A stretch of DNA of 44,418 nt, from NCBI GenBank assembly GCA_013288335.1, contig JABDCC010000014.1:1-44418 (forward strand), in the 5' to 3' direction. Positions within the stretch are counted from its first letter, which is position 1. Every line of letters starts with the position of its first letter. A program made the position numbers and the translations under genes. Below the pieces are notes generated by a model that saw only the letters and a program-made list of their open reading frames with translations, was not told the origin of the DNA and did no database searches. Positions 17,102 through 26,541 of the stretch are shown in pieces. The stretch comes from Alphaproteobacteria bacterium (GTDB taxonomy: Bacteria > Pseudomonadota > Alphaproteobacteria > Rickettsiales > JABCZZ01).

Positions 17102-18318
17102 TGAGCAGTTCTTCCAAACCTAATGATTTTTCCGGCCCCGATAGCAATGGGCATTTTGGAATTTACGGCGGGCGCTATGTCGCCGAAACGCTGATGCCGC
17201 TCATACTGGAAGTCGAAAAAGCTTACGACGTGGCAAAGAACGATCCTGAATTCAGCAGAGAGCTGCTTTATTATTTTAAGCAATATATTGGTCGTCCCTC
17301 CCCGCTTTATTATGCGCCACGTTTAACTGCACATTGTGGTGGCGCAAAAATATATTTAAAGCGCGAAGATCTAAACCATACCGGCGCGCATAAGGTAAAT
17401 AACTGCATCGGACAGGCGCTGCTTGCAAAGCGCTTGGGAAAAAAACGCATCATCGCAGAAACCGGAGCCGGACAGCATGGCGTCGCTACTGCAACGGTTT
17501 GCGCGTTGTTTGGCATGGAATGCATCATTTATATGGGCGCACGCGATATTGAACGCCAAATGCCCAATGTATTTCGCATGAAACTCCTCGGGGCAAAAGT
17601 AGTAAGTGTGGAAAGCGGCTCCAAAACCTTAAAAGATGCCATGAATGAAGCACTGCGCGATTGGGTGAGCAATGTGCATGATACGTTTTATTTAATAGGC
17701 ACCGCTGCAGGCCCCCACCCCTACCCGGCTATGGTGCGAGATTTCCAATCGATTATTGGCCGCGAAACCCGCGAACAAATCCTAGCTACTGAAGGAAGAT
17801 TACCCGATACATTGGTTGCCTGTATTGGTGGCGGCTCCAATGCGATCGGGTTATTCCACCCCTTCCTGCACGATGAAAATATCAAAATGATTGGCGTTGA
17901 GGCTGCAGGGCACGGAATCAATACCGATAAGCACGCAGCTTCCATAGGCAAGGGAAAACCTGGAATCTTGCATGGTAGCCGCACCTATTTGCTGCAGGAC
18001 GATGACGGGCAGATAACCGAAGCCCATTCCATTTCAGCGGGGCTCGATTACCCAGGCGTTGGCCCTGAACATTCCTGGCTGCATGATTCAGGCCGTGTGG
18101 AATATGTGTCAGTCACGGATGATGAGGCGCTCGCGGCATTTCAGCTATGCAGCAAACTCGAAGGCATTATCCCTGCGCTCGAATGCAGCCATGCCATCGC
18201 GCATATTCTGAAAATCGCGCCGAAATTACCTAAAGATCATTTGCTGGTGATGAATCTCTCTGGCCGCGGTGACAAAGATATATTCACAGTGGCTAAAGCT
18301 TTGGGCGTTGAAATATGA
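17101..18318 (+). CDS. trpB: Tryptophan synthase beta chain
   Basis: 405-residue PLP enzyme condensing indole with serine. The PLP-binding lysine is in [10 protein letters not shown] (Lys98), the COMM-domain region follows with [11 protein letters not shown], and the phosphate-binding loop is [10 protein letters not shown]. The C-terminal NLSGRGDKD is intact. It forms the alpha2-beta2 complex with TrpA, encoded directly downstream with a 4 bp overlap. It depends on pyridoxal phosphate from PdxH. Confidence 0.97.
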   Translation: MSSSSKPNDFSGPDSNGHFGIYGGRYVAETLMPLILEVEKAYDVAKNDPEFSRELLYYFKQYIGRPSPLYYAPRLTAHCGGAKIYLKREDLNHTGAHKVNNCIGQALLAKRLGKKRIIAETGAGQHGVATATVCALFGMECIIYMGARDIERQMPNVFRMKLLGAKVVSVESGSKTLKDAMNEALRDWVSNVHDTFYLIGTAAGPHPYPAMVRDFQSIIGRETREQILATEGRLPDTLVACIGGGSNAIGLFHPFLHDENIKMIGVEAAGHGINTDKHAASIGKGKPGILHGSRTYLLQDDDGQITEAHSISAGLDYPGVGPEHSWLHDSGRVEYVSVTDDEALAAFQLCSKLEGIIPALECSHAIAHILKIAPKLPKDHLLVMNLSGRGDKDIFTVAKALGVEI

Positions 18319-19109
18319 GTGGCCGGATCGAAGAAAGATTTACAGCACTGGGGAAAGCAAAACGCAAAGCCCTTATCACTTTTATTATGGGCGGTGACCC
18401 AGATAAATCTACTTCAGCAAAAATTCTTGCGAGTCTACCAACGTCAGGCGCTGACCTTATAGAAATCGGTATGCCATTTTCCGACCCGATGGCGGATGGC
18501 GCCATTATCGAGGCTGCGGGTTTGCGCGCACTGGCTGCTGGTACGAAGCTCAAAGATATATTTGCAATGGTAACTACGTTCCGCAAAACCGACGATATAA
18601 CCCCCATTATCCTTATGGGATATTATAATCCGGTCTATAATTACGGCATTGAACAGTTTTGCAAAGATGCAAAGCTTGCCGGAGTGGATGGTGTAATACT
18701 GGTGGATTTGCCTCCAGAGGAAGAAGACGAGTTCACCGTCAATGCAGAGCCGTATGGCATTCGGTTGATTAGGCTCATTACCCCGACGACTAATGATGCG
18801 CGCCTTGCACGTATTCTAAAGAAAGCCGGAGGGTTTTTATATTATGTGGCGGTTGCTGGTATTACGGGCACAAAATCCGCCGATATGGAATCGCTCAAAA
18901 CCAGAGTGAACCATATTAAATCAAAAACTGCATTACCGATTGCCGTGGGTTTTGGTATTAAAACGCCGGAACAGGTGGCACACATTTCCAAATTCAGCGA
19001 TGGTGTGGTAGTAGGCTCGGCTTTGGTTGAAAAAATTGCGACTCAGTCATTGGCAGAAGCAATGGATTTCGTAAAATCGCTGAAAAGCAATTTGGATTCT
19101 TCTCTATAA
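18315..19109 (+). CDS. trpA: Tryptophan synthase alpha chain
   Basis: 264-residue TIM barrel cleaving indole-3-glycerol phosphate. The catalytic Glu50 ([12 protein letters not shown]) and Asp61 are present, as are the substrate-phosphate loops [11 protein letters not shown] and [12 protein letters not shown]. It is the last gene of the trpFBA operon. Its final 67 bp are antisense to the 3' end of the glutamine-synthetase-like gene. The C-terminus looks normal for TrpA, so the overlap probably arose by extension or erosion of the neighbour. Confidence 0.96.
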   Translation: MSGRIEERFTALGKAKRKALITFIMGGDPDKSTSAKILASLPTSGADLIEIGMPFSDPMADGAIIEAAGLRALAAGTKLKDIFAMVTTFRKTDDITPIILMGYYNPVYNYGIEQFCKDAKLAGVDGVILVDLPPEEEDEFTVNAEPYGIRLIRLITPTTNDARLARILKKAGGFLYYVAVAGITGTKSADMESLKTRVNHIKSKTALPIAVGFGIKTPEQVAHISKFSDGVVVGSALVEKIATQSLAEAMDFVKSLKSNLDSSL

Positions 19110-19855
19110 CTCCTCGCCTCTTCTAAACTCCGGGCTAGCTTCGGCAGAGCATATTGCGGTAGCGACGCATCGCCGTATATGGGCGCGCCAGGGTTGCATT
19201 TATTGGCAATTCCGTATTCTATTCCGCTAAGGATTGCCTCAATAACACTTGCAATATCTGCATCGCTGCCTGAAACACGGTGTTCGATATGTTTATTGTC
19301 CATGGGTTTGTCTGGTAGGCGAATAGCCACCGTGCGGTTGTTAGTTCCCCAGCTTACTGTGGTTGGCGCGTTGGATTTGTCTGTAAAACGCAAGTAAGAC
19401 GCTTGATTGGGTGCAAAAATAGCCATATTTGCATTCATCGTTTCAAACAAACCGCCTATGGAATAAAGCAGAATTTTGCTAAATTCGTCTCCGTCACGGG
19501 TAAAAAGATTTTTTTCGTTATCATCTTCCAAATGAATATGAATATGCAAGCCACTACCCGGCTCATTTGGGAGCGGTTTTGCCGAGAAATCCACATTGAT
19601 TGAATAATCAGCAAAAGTCGCTTTGAGAAGCACTTTAAAACGCTCAGTATCTTTTATAATCAAATCTTTATCGGATGATGGCAAGAGTGCAATTTCGTAC
19701 TGATCTTTGCCACGTTCCTGTTCAACCGAAGCCAGTGGAATATTGTCTTTAACGCATGCTTCTCTGATAATAGCCGTTACCTGCTCGGGAGAAAACTTAG
19801 TCCCTGCGCCATGCAGGTAAAACTCAATTTCCGTGGCTATGACTGCCCTAAGCAA
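19043..19855 (-). CDS. Minimal glutamine-synthetase-fold ligase lacking the N-terminal domain
   Basis: About 270 residues from a TTG at 19855 that overlaps the trxA stop. It begins right at the GS catalytic domain (TEIEFYL, Glu9/Glu11). Active-site motifs follow: the [12 protein letters not shown] segment (47-57), [10 protein letters not shown] (100-109, nucleotide/metal His), [10 protein letters not shown] (172-181) and [12 protein letters not shown] (189-200). The roughly 100-residue beta-grasp domain and the last 30-50 residues of the usual C-terminus are missing, yet the catalytic residues are kept. The family makes gamma-glutamyl-amide bonds (glutamine synthetase, gamma-glutamylpolyamine synthetase). 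In normal GS each active site is built with the neighbouring subunit's N-terminal domain, so this must work differently or be decaying. There is no SD sequence; translation may depend on reinitiation after trxA. An ATG at 19900 would start inside trxA and gives an un-GS-like N-terminus. Confidence 0.7.
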   Translation of the reverse strand: MLRAVIATEIEFYLHGAGTKFSPEQVTAIIREACVKDNIPLASVEQERGKDQYEIALLPSSDKDLIIKDTERFKVLLKATFADYSINVDFSAKPLPNEPGSGLHIHIHLEDDNEKNLFTRDGDEFSKILLYSIGGLFETMNANMAIFAPNQASYLRFTDKSNAPTTVSWGTNNRTVAIRLPDKPMDNKHIEHRVSGSDADIASVIEAILSGIEYGIANKCNPGAPIYGDASLPQYALPKLARSLEEARSYREESKLLFSDFTKSIASAND

Positions 19856-20165
19856 CCGATTGCAGCCACTCAACAAGTTTGCTCTTTGGCATCGAGCCAA
19901 CTTTGGTGGATACAGCTTTGCCGTCCTTAAATAAAATCATGGTGGGAATACCGCGAACACCATATTTTTGCGGAGTTTCAGGGTTTTTGTCGATATTAAC
20001 CTTGGCAATTACGAGTTTGCCTTCCATCTCCTTGGAAATTTCGTCGAGAATCGGGCCAATCTGCTTACAAGGGCCGCACCATTCCGCCCAAAAATCCACC
20101 AATACAGCGCCGCTGGCCTGAAGAACGTCTCTGTCAAAGTTCGCATCGTCTATGTGTAATGTCAT
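19848..20165 (-). CDS. trxA: Thioredoxin
   Basis: 105-residue thioredoxin with the redox motif WCGPC (Cys30, Cys33) and the family cis-proline in RGIPTMILF. It keeps cytosolic proteins reduced and supplies electrons to ribonucleotide reductase. A good SD (AAGGGG, 6 bp before the ATG) supports the start. In many alphaproteobacteria trxA follows addB-addA; here it is about 15 kb from addA and instead overlaps the GS-like gene by 8 bp (from the TTG start). Confidence 0.97.
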   Translation of the reverse strand: MTLHIDDANFDRDVLQASGAVLVDFWAEWCGPCKQIGPILDEISKEMEGKLVIAKVNIDKNPETPQKYGVRGIPTMILFKDGKAVSTKVGSMPKSKLVEWLQSVA

Positions 20166-20196
20166 AAAATACCCCTTAAATTAAGCTGTTATTTAA

Positions 20197-20225
20197 TATG
20201 TAGGCTCACAATGACGGATCGTCAA
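20197..20225 (-). promoter_or_regulatory. Candidate trxA promoter
   Basis: On the minus strand TTGACG (20225-20220), 17 bp, then TACATA (20202-20197); the -10 match is weak. It lies back to back with the CtrA-like box at 20245-20261 that faces the orphan gene. Confidence 0.35.
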
Positions 20226-20244
20226 TACGCGAATCAAAATAAAT

Positions 20245-20261
20245 TTCACACAATTGTCACA
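20245..20261 (+). promoter_or_regulatory. CtrA-like box upstream of orphan gene 20326
   Basis: TTCA (20245-20248), 7 bp spacer CACAATT, GTCA (20256-20259) followed by CA. It matches the box before the 33676 gene at 15 of 17 positions, including the whole spacer. Unlike the others it lacks an extended -10 six bp downstream; the nearest (TG-G-TAAATT at 20281) is too far, so this site may repress, or use another start. Confidence 0.45.
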
Positions 20262-20325
20262 ATACTTGGGAGGCATTTTATGGTAAATTCTTAGTTACGA
20301 TAACTCGTTATATCAATATTTTACT

Positions 20326-21177
20326 ATGACAGAAAACTTTAAGAAAACAGAGTATATAGCGTCAATTATAGATGACGTTAACATTCCTCAGTTACGATTA
20401 AACACTGTTTACCGGATGGGCAGCGATGAAACTCCTCTCTATCTTGTAGGTAGTGAGGTAGACGAAAACACATGTAATTTTAAGATATATCTCAAATATG
20501 AAAAAGGCAGCGGTTGGACTGATCCTGTTGATACTATATCCATAATTAATGCGCCGAATGATGAAGGGCTCAGGAGACTTATCACGGCTATAGCTGACTC
20601 AAAGGTATTTAAAATAGCCGATGTCAAAATTGAAAAATCTTTATTAAAACACAGTCACGGGCAAGACACAGATAGCTTGGTGGCTAATGATATAGGATTG
20701 TCACTAAATTATGATGATGAAGATGATTCAAAAACGAAAAAGTCAAATACCTATATATCAGATATACATAAGTTGGAATTACCGGAATATATTATCAGTC
20801 AATATAATACACTTAAAAATGAATTAGTGTCAGATACTACGTTAAATAACGACAATAAAAATAAGCCTGATTCTAGTAACAATAAAATTCCCTATAAACC
20901 AAACAATACAAATCAATCTTCCGCCTCCTCACAATCCCCAGATAAACTTGAGTTCGATACATCTGATAAGAAAACCTCAGTAGCCATAGGTGCTGCGGTT
21001 ACTGCCGGGCTTGCATTTGTAGGTGCGCATCAGTTTGCTAAGTCAGAAGATGGCTCTACATCAAAATCGTGGGTATCAAAAGTGCTTCCTACAGCACTGA
21101 CACTCACAGGCATAGCGGCTGTTGTTTATGCAGCGATAAATATGTGGGGTGGAAAAGGCCTGCAATTAAAACGCTAA
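20326..21177 (+). CDS. Orphan protein with C-terminal membrane hairpin
   Basis: 283 residues. Residues 1 to about 105 look like a small folded domain with alternating strands (LRLNTVYRMG, PLYLVGSEV, NFKIYLKYEK). Then comes an acidic segment (YDDEDDSKTKK), a long Asn/Ser/Pro/Lys-rich linker (about 170-215) that is probably disordered, and two hydrophobic segments near the end (KTSVAIGAAVTAGLAFVGA and the ALTLTGIAAVVYAAINM region). This suggests a tail-anchored protein with a soluble head. It is markedly AT-rich, with Asn/Lys/Ile codons unlike the flanking trxA and decarboxylase, consistent with acquisition. No family is recognised. There is no SD before the ATG. Confidence 0.7.
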   Translation: MTENFKKTEYIASIIDDVNIPQLRLNTVYRMGSDETPLYLVGSEVDENTCNFKIYLKYEKGSGWTDPVDTISIINAPNDEGLRRLITAIADSKVFKIADVKIEKSLLKHSHGQDTDSLVANDIGLSLNYDDEDDSKTKKSNTYISDIHKLELPEYIISQYNTLKNELVSDTTLNNDNKNKPDSSNNKIPYKPNNTNQSSASSQSPDKLEFDTSDKKTSVAIGAAVTAGLAFVGAHQFAKSEDGSTSKSWVSKVLPTALTLTGIAAVVYAAINMWGGKGLQLKR

Positions 21178-21184
21178 TTGAGGT

Positions 21185-22471
21185 TTAAATTCCAAACATA
21201 CTGAGCATAGGCGAATCGGTAAGCTCGGCTTGCTTATCGGAGTAAAATCCGTTGAAATTGCTTTGCATGCTTTTGCTGTATGCACCAAGTCCACCAATTT
21301 CAATCCAGTCCCCTTCGGCAATATCAGAAGGAAGATTGAATGGCCCCTTCATGGAATCGAGCGAATCGCAAGTTGGGCCAAAGAAACTAAATGGTTCTGT
21401 TTTACCGGAGAACCCACCGTCTTTACGCAATGCGCGGGTTGGATAACAAAATCCGGGGTACCCAGCGTCAAACAAACTGCCGTACACACCATCGTTAATA
21501 TAAAGTGCGTTGCCTTTGCGTAATTCTACTTTCACAACAACCGATCCGTTTTCTGCAACAATAGCGCGACCTGGTTCGCAGAATACGTCAAATCCTTTGT
21601 CAAAGCCATATTGCTCAAGAGCGGAGCTTATAGTGTCCATGTAGCTTTGTAACGCAGGCGGTGCGAGGTTTGGGTAGATGGAGGGAAAACCACCACCAAC
21701 GTCAATAGAATCAACATTCACTCCGGCTTCATCAATTAACGTGCGCACCTTCGCAATGGCCATACGGTAATCATTCGGATCCATACATTGTGATCCTACA
21801 TGGAAACAAACGCCGAGATTTTTTGCAACCTTCCGGCTCGCGCGCAATAATTCCACTGCGGCTTCGCCCTGAATTCCAAATTTACCCTGTAAGCTATAAG
21901 CCGCATTCTCATTAGGAACATAAAGACGCACGAACAAGGTTAGGTCATCCGCGTTGTTAGTCATCTTTTCGATTTTGGCAAGCTCATCCATAGAATCGAG
22001 TGAAAAACTACGTATGCCAAATTTATTATAGGCAAACATAATCGACTCGCGGCTTTTCACCGGATGCATATAATGCATGGTAGCGCCTTCGCAGGTTTCT
22101 GCGACAAGATTGATTTCGGAAAGCGAAGCTACGTCAAAATCTTTGATACCGGCATTAAATATAGTTTTAAGCGCAACAGGCTCAGGATTAGTTTTTACGG
22201 CATACATTACTTTGCCGGGAAATGATGATACGAACCACTTAGCCGCTATTTCAATAACGTGCGGGCGCATACAATGCACGGGTTCTGAGGGTTTCATGCG
22301 CTCAACCAAGTCGGCCACGGAGGCGAACTTCGGGAGCGACCCATTATTTATATGGGCATTATCTATAGGGGTTTTGGTACGGGGAAGCTTTGGCTGTGAA
22401 AGCTTGGTATCTATTAGGGCTAATTTGCCGCGACCTGCGCGTGCTTTTTTAATGGGTGTTGATTTGTTCAT
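21185..22471 (-). CDS. Ornithine/lysine-type PLP decarboxylase (fold III)
   Basis: 428-residue alanine-racemase-fold decarboxylase. The PLP lysine is in YAVKTNPEP (Lys93). HVGSQ (224-228), GGGFP (259-263) and EPGR (299-302, phosphate binding) follow, and the active-site Cys is in FGPTCDSLD (Cys368) as in ornithine decarboxylases. It releases putrescine from ornithine, or cadaverine if lysine is accepted. A basic, probably flexible N-terminal extension of about 50 residues precedes the barrel. Meso-diaminopimelate decarboxylase is less likely because the spacing and Cys motif fit the eukaryote-like ODC group. It ends 7 bp from the convergent orphan. The nearby GS-like ligase could in principle act on polyamines, but this is only proximity. 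Confidence 0.85.
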   Translation of the reverse strand: MNKSTPIKKARAGRGKLALIDTKLSQPKLPRTKTPIDNAHINNGSLPKFASVADLVERMKPSEPVHCMRPHVIEIAAKWFVSSFPGKVMYAVKTNPEPVALKTIFNAGIKDFDVASLSEINLVAETCEGATMHYMHPVKSRESIMFAYNKFGIRSFSLDSMDELAKIEKMTNNADDLTLFVRLYVPNENAAYSLQGKFGIQGEAAVELLRASRKVAKNLGVCFHVGSQCMDPNDYRMAIAKVRTLIDEAGVNVDSIDVGGGFPSIYPNLAPPALQSYMDTISSALEQYGFDKGFDVFCEPGRAIVAENGSVVVKVELRKGNALYINDGVYGSLFDAGYPGFCYPTRALRKDGGFSGKTEPFSFFGPTCDSLDSMKGPFNLPSDIAEGDWIEIGGLGAYSKSMQSNFNGFYSDKQAELTDSPMLSMFGI

Positions 22472-22754
22472 TTCTTATCATAATCCTTATATATGGGTTA
22501 AAACTGCTATGGAATGTGCGAACGAAAAAACATAAAATCCCTATTAGTTGTTAAAAAATAGTCCCCTATAAACCACGTATAGGCTGTGGATAAATAACGT
22601 AACTAATTGCCCATTACAGCAAATCCCCCTAATAATAAAGCATTTTTTTGCACTCCCACGCAGTTTTTTTCTTCACATGGTATTTTTAGTACTGTTTTTT
22701 ACGAATGATGATAGGTAAGTTGGCCGACCAAAATATAATTCTAAAATAACTTTT
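22472..22754. promoter_or_regulatory. 283 bp divergent spacer with a consensus DnaA box
   Basis: The longest gene-free stretch in the window, between the decarboxylase and cysT. It holds TGTGGATAA at 22585-22593, a perfect inverse of the DnaA box TTATCCACA. Three related C-tract motifs also occur: CCCTATTA (22539-22546), CCCCTATA (22563-22570) and CCCCCTAATA (22625-22634). T-tracts follow at 22644 and 22664. No clear SD precedes cysT. There are too few DnaA boxes to call an origin. Confidence 0.4.
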
Positions 22755-23591
22755 ATGTTAACTATCAAATTAAAACAACCAAGCGTAATACCCGGATTCA
22801 GCCTTACTCTGGGCTTTACTATTTTGTATCTTACACTGATTGTGCTTATTCCGCTTTCGGGATTGTTTTTTAAAACTGTAACCCTCAGTTGGCATGATTT
22901 TACGCAAACCATCACTGCCCCGCGTGTCATGGCAGCTTACAAAATAAGTTTTGGTATTTCATTTATCGCAGCGTTGGTGAATGTATTTTTTGGATTCATC
23001 GTCGCATGGGTTCTGGTGCGTTACAAAATCCCTGCTAAAAAAATTATTGATGCAATGGTTGATTTGCCTTTTGCTCTTCCCACTGCTGTCGCAGGCATTG
23101 CACTTTCCGCGCTCTATTCCGATCATGGCTGGATTGGTGAAATATTTGCGAGAGTTGGAATTCACCTTGCGTTTAACCCCGCAGGCATTGCCATAGCGCT
23201 TATATTCGTGGGGATACCGTTTGTGGTACGCACCGTTGAGCCCGTGCTGCATGATATGGATTTAGAGCTCGAAGACGCAGCAGCGAGTTTGGGAGCTAAC
23301 CGTTGGCAGGTATTTACGATGGTGATACTTCCGCATGTGATGCCGGCGTTACTCACTGGTTTTGCCATGGCGTTTGCACGCGGGCTCGGTGAATATGGCT
23401 CCGTGATTTTTATTGCCGGTAACGTGCCGATGGTTTCTGAAATTGTTCCGCTCGTGATTATCACCAAGTTAGAGCAGTATGATTATGCCGGCGCTACCGC
23501 CATTGCGCTCACCATGCTGATTGCCTCCTTTATATTATTGTTCATTATAAATATGCTGCAACGCTGGAGTGGTGGAAGGATGCTGCGTTAA
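22755..23591 (+). CDS. cysT: Sulfate/thiosulfate ABC permease CysT
   Basis: 278 residues with about six membrane segments. It has the permease EAA loop that docks on the ATPase (EDAAASLGANRWQVF followed by ILPHVMPALLTGF) and the CysT-type FALPTAVAGIAL and ARGLGEYGSVIFIAGN segments. It forms the membrane channel with CysW for ATP-driven sulfate or thiosulfate import. The stop overlaps the cysW start (TAATG). The periplasmic binding protein gene (cysP or sbp), usually first in the operon, is missing here. Confidence 0.93.
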   Translation: MLTIKLKQPSVIPGFSLTLGFTILYLTLIVLIPLSGLFFKTVTLSWHDFTQTITAPRVMAAYKISFGISFIAALVNVFFGFIVAWVLVRYKIPAKKIIDAMVDLPFALPTAVAGIALSALYSDHGWIGEIFARVGIHLAFNPAGIAIALIFVGIPFVVRTVEPVLHDMDLELEDAAASLGANRWQVFTMVILPHVMPALLTGFAMAFARGLGEYGSVIFIAGNVPMVSEIVPLVIITKLEQYDYAGATAIALTMLIASFILLFIINMLQRWSGGRMLR

Positions 23592-24430
23592 TGAAGAGTA
23601 AATCCAACATCACAGAACCATTTCTCATTCGGGTTTTTCTCATCGTAATCGCGATAGGATTTATCGGGGTTTTTGTAGCCTTGCCTGTTGCTGTCATTTT
23701 TATCGAAGCACTCGCCAAAGGAATCGGTGCTTATTTTAATGAATTAAATAACGACAATGCCAAAGCAGCGATCAAACTTACTGTGCTTGTGGCCGCTATC
23801 TCTGTACCATGCAATATGGTGTTTGGCTTAGCGGCAAGCTGGGCTATTACTAAATTTGAATTTTTTGGAAAACGTTTATTGATTACCCTTATAGATTTGC
23901 CATTTTCAGTATCGCCCGTGATCGCTGGTCTTATTTATGTATTGCTGCTCGGTGCAAATAGTGTGATGGGAAAATGGCTGGACGCGCATAACATGCAGGT
24001 GATTTTTGCGGTGCCAGGTTTAGTAATTGCCACCATATTTGTCACCTTCCCTTTTGTTGCGCGCGAGCTTATTCCACTTATGGAAGAACAAGGAACCGAA
24101 GAAGAGGAAGCCGCCATCATGCTTGGCGCTAATGGCTGGCAAACGTTTTGGAATGTCACTTTGCCTAATATAAAATGGGGATTATTTTACGGTGTGCTAC
24201 TTTCCAACGCCCGTGCGATGGGTGAGTTTGGTGCGGTTTCAGTAATCTCCGGCCACATTGAGGGCGTCACCAACACATTGCCATTGCATGTGGAATCACT
24301 CTATAACGGCTATAATTTTGTTGGTGCATTTGCAGTAGCGTCACTGCTAACTGTGCTTGCAGTGTTTACACTGATACTAAAGATGATTATTGAGTATTAT
24401 TATCCCCACGAAATTAAGGCGGCACGCTAA
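23591..24430 (+). CDS. cysW: Sulfate/thiosulfate ABC permease CysW
   Basis: 279 residues with about six membrane segments. The EAA loop is [16 protein letters not shown] followed by [12 protein letters not shown], and the family segments [18 protein letters not shown] and [17 protein letters not shown] are present. It pairs with CysT. It overlaps both neighbours by one base (TAATG at each junction), so the three Cys proteins are translationally coupled. Confidence 0.93.
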   Translation: MKSKSNITEPFLIRVFLIVIAIGFIGVFVALPVAVIFIEALAKGIGAYFNELNNDNAKAAIKLTVLVAAISVPCNMVFGLAASWAITKFEFFGKRLLITLIDLPFSVSPVIAGLIYVLLLGANSVMGKWLDAHNMQVIFAVPGLVIATIFVTFPFVARELIPLMEEQGTEEEEAAIMLGANGWQTFWNVTLPNIKWGLFYGVLLSNARAMGEFGAVSVISGHIEGVTNTLPLHVESLYNGYNFVGAFAVASLLTVLAVFTLILKMIIEYYYPHEIKAAR

Positions 24431-25629
24431 TGAGTATTCAAGTCAAAGGTATCAGCAAGCAATTTGGCGAGACGCATGTCTTAAACAACATCAATCTGGA
24501 AGTGCAGTCCGGTGAATTGATCGCGTTGCTTGGCCCATCAGGCTCAGGAAAAACCACTTTGCTGCGCATTATTGCGGGTATGGAAACGGCCGATTCGGGG
24601 ACGATTATTCTGGATGGCAACGAAGCCATAAAGAAAAAAGTCGGTGAGCGTCACGTAGGTTTTGTATTCCAGCATTATGCCTTGTTTAAACATATGACCG
24701 TGTTTGAGAATGTCGCTTTCGGTCTACGCGTGCGCCCGAAGGATAAACGCTTAAGTGATGCTGAAATTCGCCAGAAAGTGATGAAGCTTTTAACATTAGT
24801 GCATCTGGATACATTTCATGACCGCTACCCTTCGCAACTCTCCGGCGGTCAACGCCAACGCGTGGCACTTGCGCGGGCACTGGCAGTAGAGCCCACCTTA
24901 CTGCTACTCGACGAGCCATTTGGCGCACTCGATGCAAAAGTGCGCAAAGAACTTCGCCGCTGGATGCGCCGTTTACATGACGATATTCATATCACCAGCA
25001 TTTTTGTAACCCACGATCAGGAAGAGGCGATGGAAGTTTCTGACCGCGTGGTGGTGATGAGTAATGGCAAGATTGAACAGGTCGGAACTCCTGGTGAAGT
25101 ATATCATCAGCCGGTGAATTCTTTCGTGTATGATTTTCTGGGTAATTATAATGTGTTTGATGGCTGGCGCGATGAAGAAGGCAATGCCCATCTGCTTGAA
25201 TATGAAGTAAAGGAAAATGATGTATCCTTAGTGCCGCCGGTAACCAATAAAAAAGGCTGGATGAGCCGTTACCCGGAAATTACGGGACTTTTGCAAAAGA
25301 TTATTCCTTCGGTAGTGCCTACCCCACAGCCGCTTGTGCCGCAACAAACCAAACCTTCACCCAAACGCACTATTGCCGGAAAACCAGTAAAACTCTTCTG
25401 CCGCCCGCATGAATTATTTGTAGTTAAAACTCCTGATGAGAATGAATATATCAAAGCGACCGTATTGCACTTAAACCCGGCGGGGCCATTGGTAAAAATT
25501 GAAATGGAACGGCTAAGCGGTGAAGGCCTAACCGCAGAAGTTCCCAAAGATGTGATTGACAGGCTGGAGATTAAAAAAGGCGACCATATTTACGTCCGCC
25601 CTAAAAACACCCGACTCTTTGATGAATGA
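24430..25629 (+). CDS. cysA: Sulfate/thiosulfate ABC transporter ATPase CysA
   Basis: 399 residues. Walker A is GPSGSGKTT (35-43), the Q-loop is in FVFQHYALF, the ABC signature is LSGGQRQR (137-144), Walker B is [13 protein letters not shown] (from about 157), and the switch His is in [11 protein letters not shown]. It is longer than the usual 340-360 residues because of an insertion of about 50 residues before the C-terminal TOBE-like domain, with a Pro/Lys-rich segment ([18 protein letters not shown]). The extension might be regulatory. No terminator hairpin follows. Confidence 0.94.
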   Translation: MSIQVKGISKQFGETHVLNNINLEVQSGELIALLGPSGSGKTTLLRIIAGMETADSGTIILDGNEAIKKKVGERHVGFVFQHYALFKHMTVFENVAFGLRVRPKDKRLSDAEIRQKVMKLLTLVHLDTFHDRYPSQLSGGQRQRVALARALAVEPTLLLLDEPFGALDAKVRKELRRWMRRLHDDIHITSIFVTHDQEEAMEVSDRVVVMSNGKIEQVGTPGEVYHQPVNSFVYDFLGNYNVFDGWRDEEGNAHLLEYEVKENDVSLVPPVTNKKGWMSRYPEITGLLQKIIPSVVPTPQPLVPQQTKPSPKRTIAGKPVKLFCRPHELFVVKTPDENEYIKATVLHLNPAGPLVKIEMERLSGEGLTAEVPKDVIDRLEIKKGDHIYVRPKNTRLFDE

Positions 25630-25646
25630 TTACAGAATGTTAAATA

Positions 25647-25678
25647 TTAAGCATTCTTTAATGTTATTGTGTTAGCAT
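25647..25678 (+). promoter_or_regulatory. Perfect TTAA-N7-TTAA box plus extended -10, orphan gene 25704
   Basis: TTAA (25647-25650), GCATTCT, TTAA (25658-25661) is an exact match to the Caulobacter CtrA consensus. The extended -10 TG-T-TAGCAT (25670-25678) begins 6 bp after the six-base second half-site. The ATG follows 25 bp later. Confidence 0.6.
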
Positions 25679-25703
25679 AAATTCCAAACAACAATGTAAT
25701 ATT

Positions 25704-26492
25704 ATGGAAAACTTTTTTGGACATGCTTTTAATCTGAACAATTTTTCAGATGAGAATAAAAAAGAAAGAATTGCAAAACAAATTGGCAGCCCTGCGCCTG
25801 CGATATCTTCTAACTATTATTATACGGTGCATGATATATTGGAGGTAGCGACACAATTTAGTGATATCCCCAATAGATATTCGGATTTGTCAGGGGAATT
25901 TCTTAAATACTTTAATGATAATTCGGACACCACAAGATTCTTAATATGTAATTTGTGTGTTTTAAATGTTAGCGAATTATACAAACAAGATTATTCCACT
26001 GCTTCTAAGAAGCTACAAAAACGCGCATTTAATAATTTTATGAAATCCAAAGGCTATTCTGAAATTACTGCCTCTACCATAGAGGAAGCAGAAAAAATAA
26101 TGAGCTATGGAATGTATGGACATTATATTGTTACTGAATTTGTTGAATTATTAAAAGAAAAATATGACTTAATGGCCGGTATAATTACGCACCCAAAGAA
26201 GAAAATAGGCGAAAAGAAAAAGGATGTATTATTGATTTGTTATCCAGAAGCGATGGTAAAGACTTCTGATAATAAATGGACGCAAAACAAAAAAGAAAAT
26301 GCCGCTGCACAGTTTTTCGGAACGTGTGTTGCACTAGGTTTGATAGATGAAAGATTCTTAGACGATAACAATATAATGCTTGGCACTAATCACAGAAAAA
26401 TATTATCCGTGATTGAAGAATTGAAAAATGATGGCGTGGAAAAAATATTTGATGTCCCCTTACATCAAGGGAAGAAATCTATATCAAGATAA
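25704..26492 (+). CDS. Orphan soluble protein (262 residues)
   Basis: Predicted mostly helical and cytoplasmic, with no signal peptide or membrane segment. It opens with MENFFGHAFNLNNF, has a central region with two cysteines (FLICNLCVLN), a Lys-rich loop (HPKKKIGEKKKDVLLICYPE) and a Leu/Ile-rich C-terminal helix (KILSVIEELKNDGVEKIF) ending in a basic tail. Base composition is clearly more AT-rich than cysA upstream, with many Asn, Lys and Ile, suggesting transfer or relaxed constraint. No family is recognised. It is preceded by the best CtrA-like box in the window and followed by another orphan with its own box, so the two are probably co-regulated but separately transcribed. Confidence 0.7.
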   Translation: MENFFGHAFNLNNFSDENKKERIAKQIGSPAPAISSNYYYTVHDILEVATQFSDIPNRYSDLSGEFLKYFNDNSDTTRFLICNLCVLNVSELYKQDYSTASKKLQKRAFNNFMKSKGYSEITASTIEEAEKIMSYGMYGHYIVTEFVELLKEKYDLMAGIITHPKKKIGEKKKDVLLICYPEAMVKTSDNKWTQNKKENAAAQFFGTCVALGLIDERFLDDNNIMLGTNHRKILSVIEELKNDGVEKIFDVPLHQGKKSISR

Positions 26493-26541
26493 GTAGTGGT
26501 TTTTAATTAGTAGTTTCAGGCTGTTAAAATAATAACAAATC

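Noticed and set aside
19856-19900. ATG at 19900 as start of the GS-like gene
   Set aside because: It lies inside trxA in another frame and would add residues unlike any GS N-terminus; the GS similarity starts just after the TTG at 19855.
22472-22754. Possible replication origin in the decarboxylase-cysT spacer
   Set aside because: Only one consensus DnaA box was found there, with no AT-rich unwinding element flanked by several boxes.
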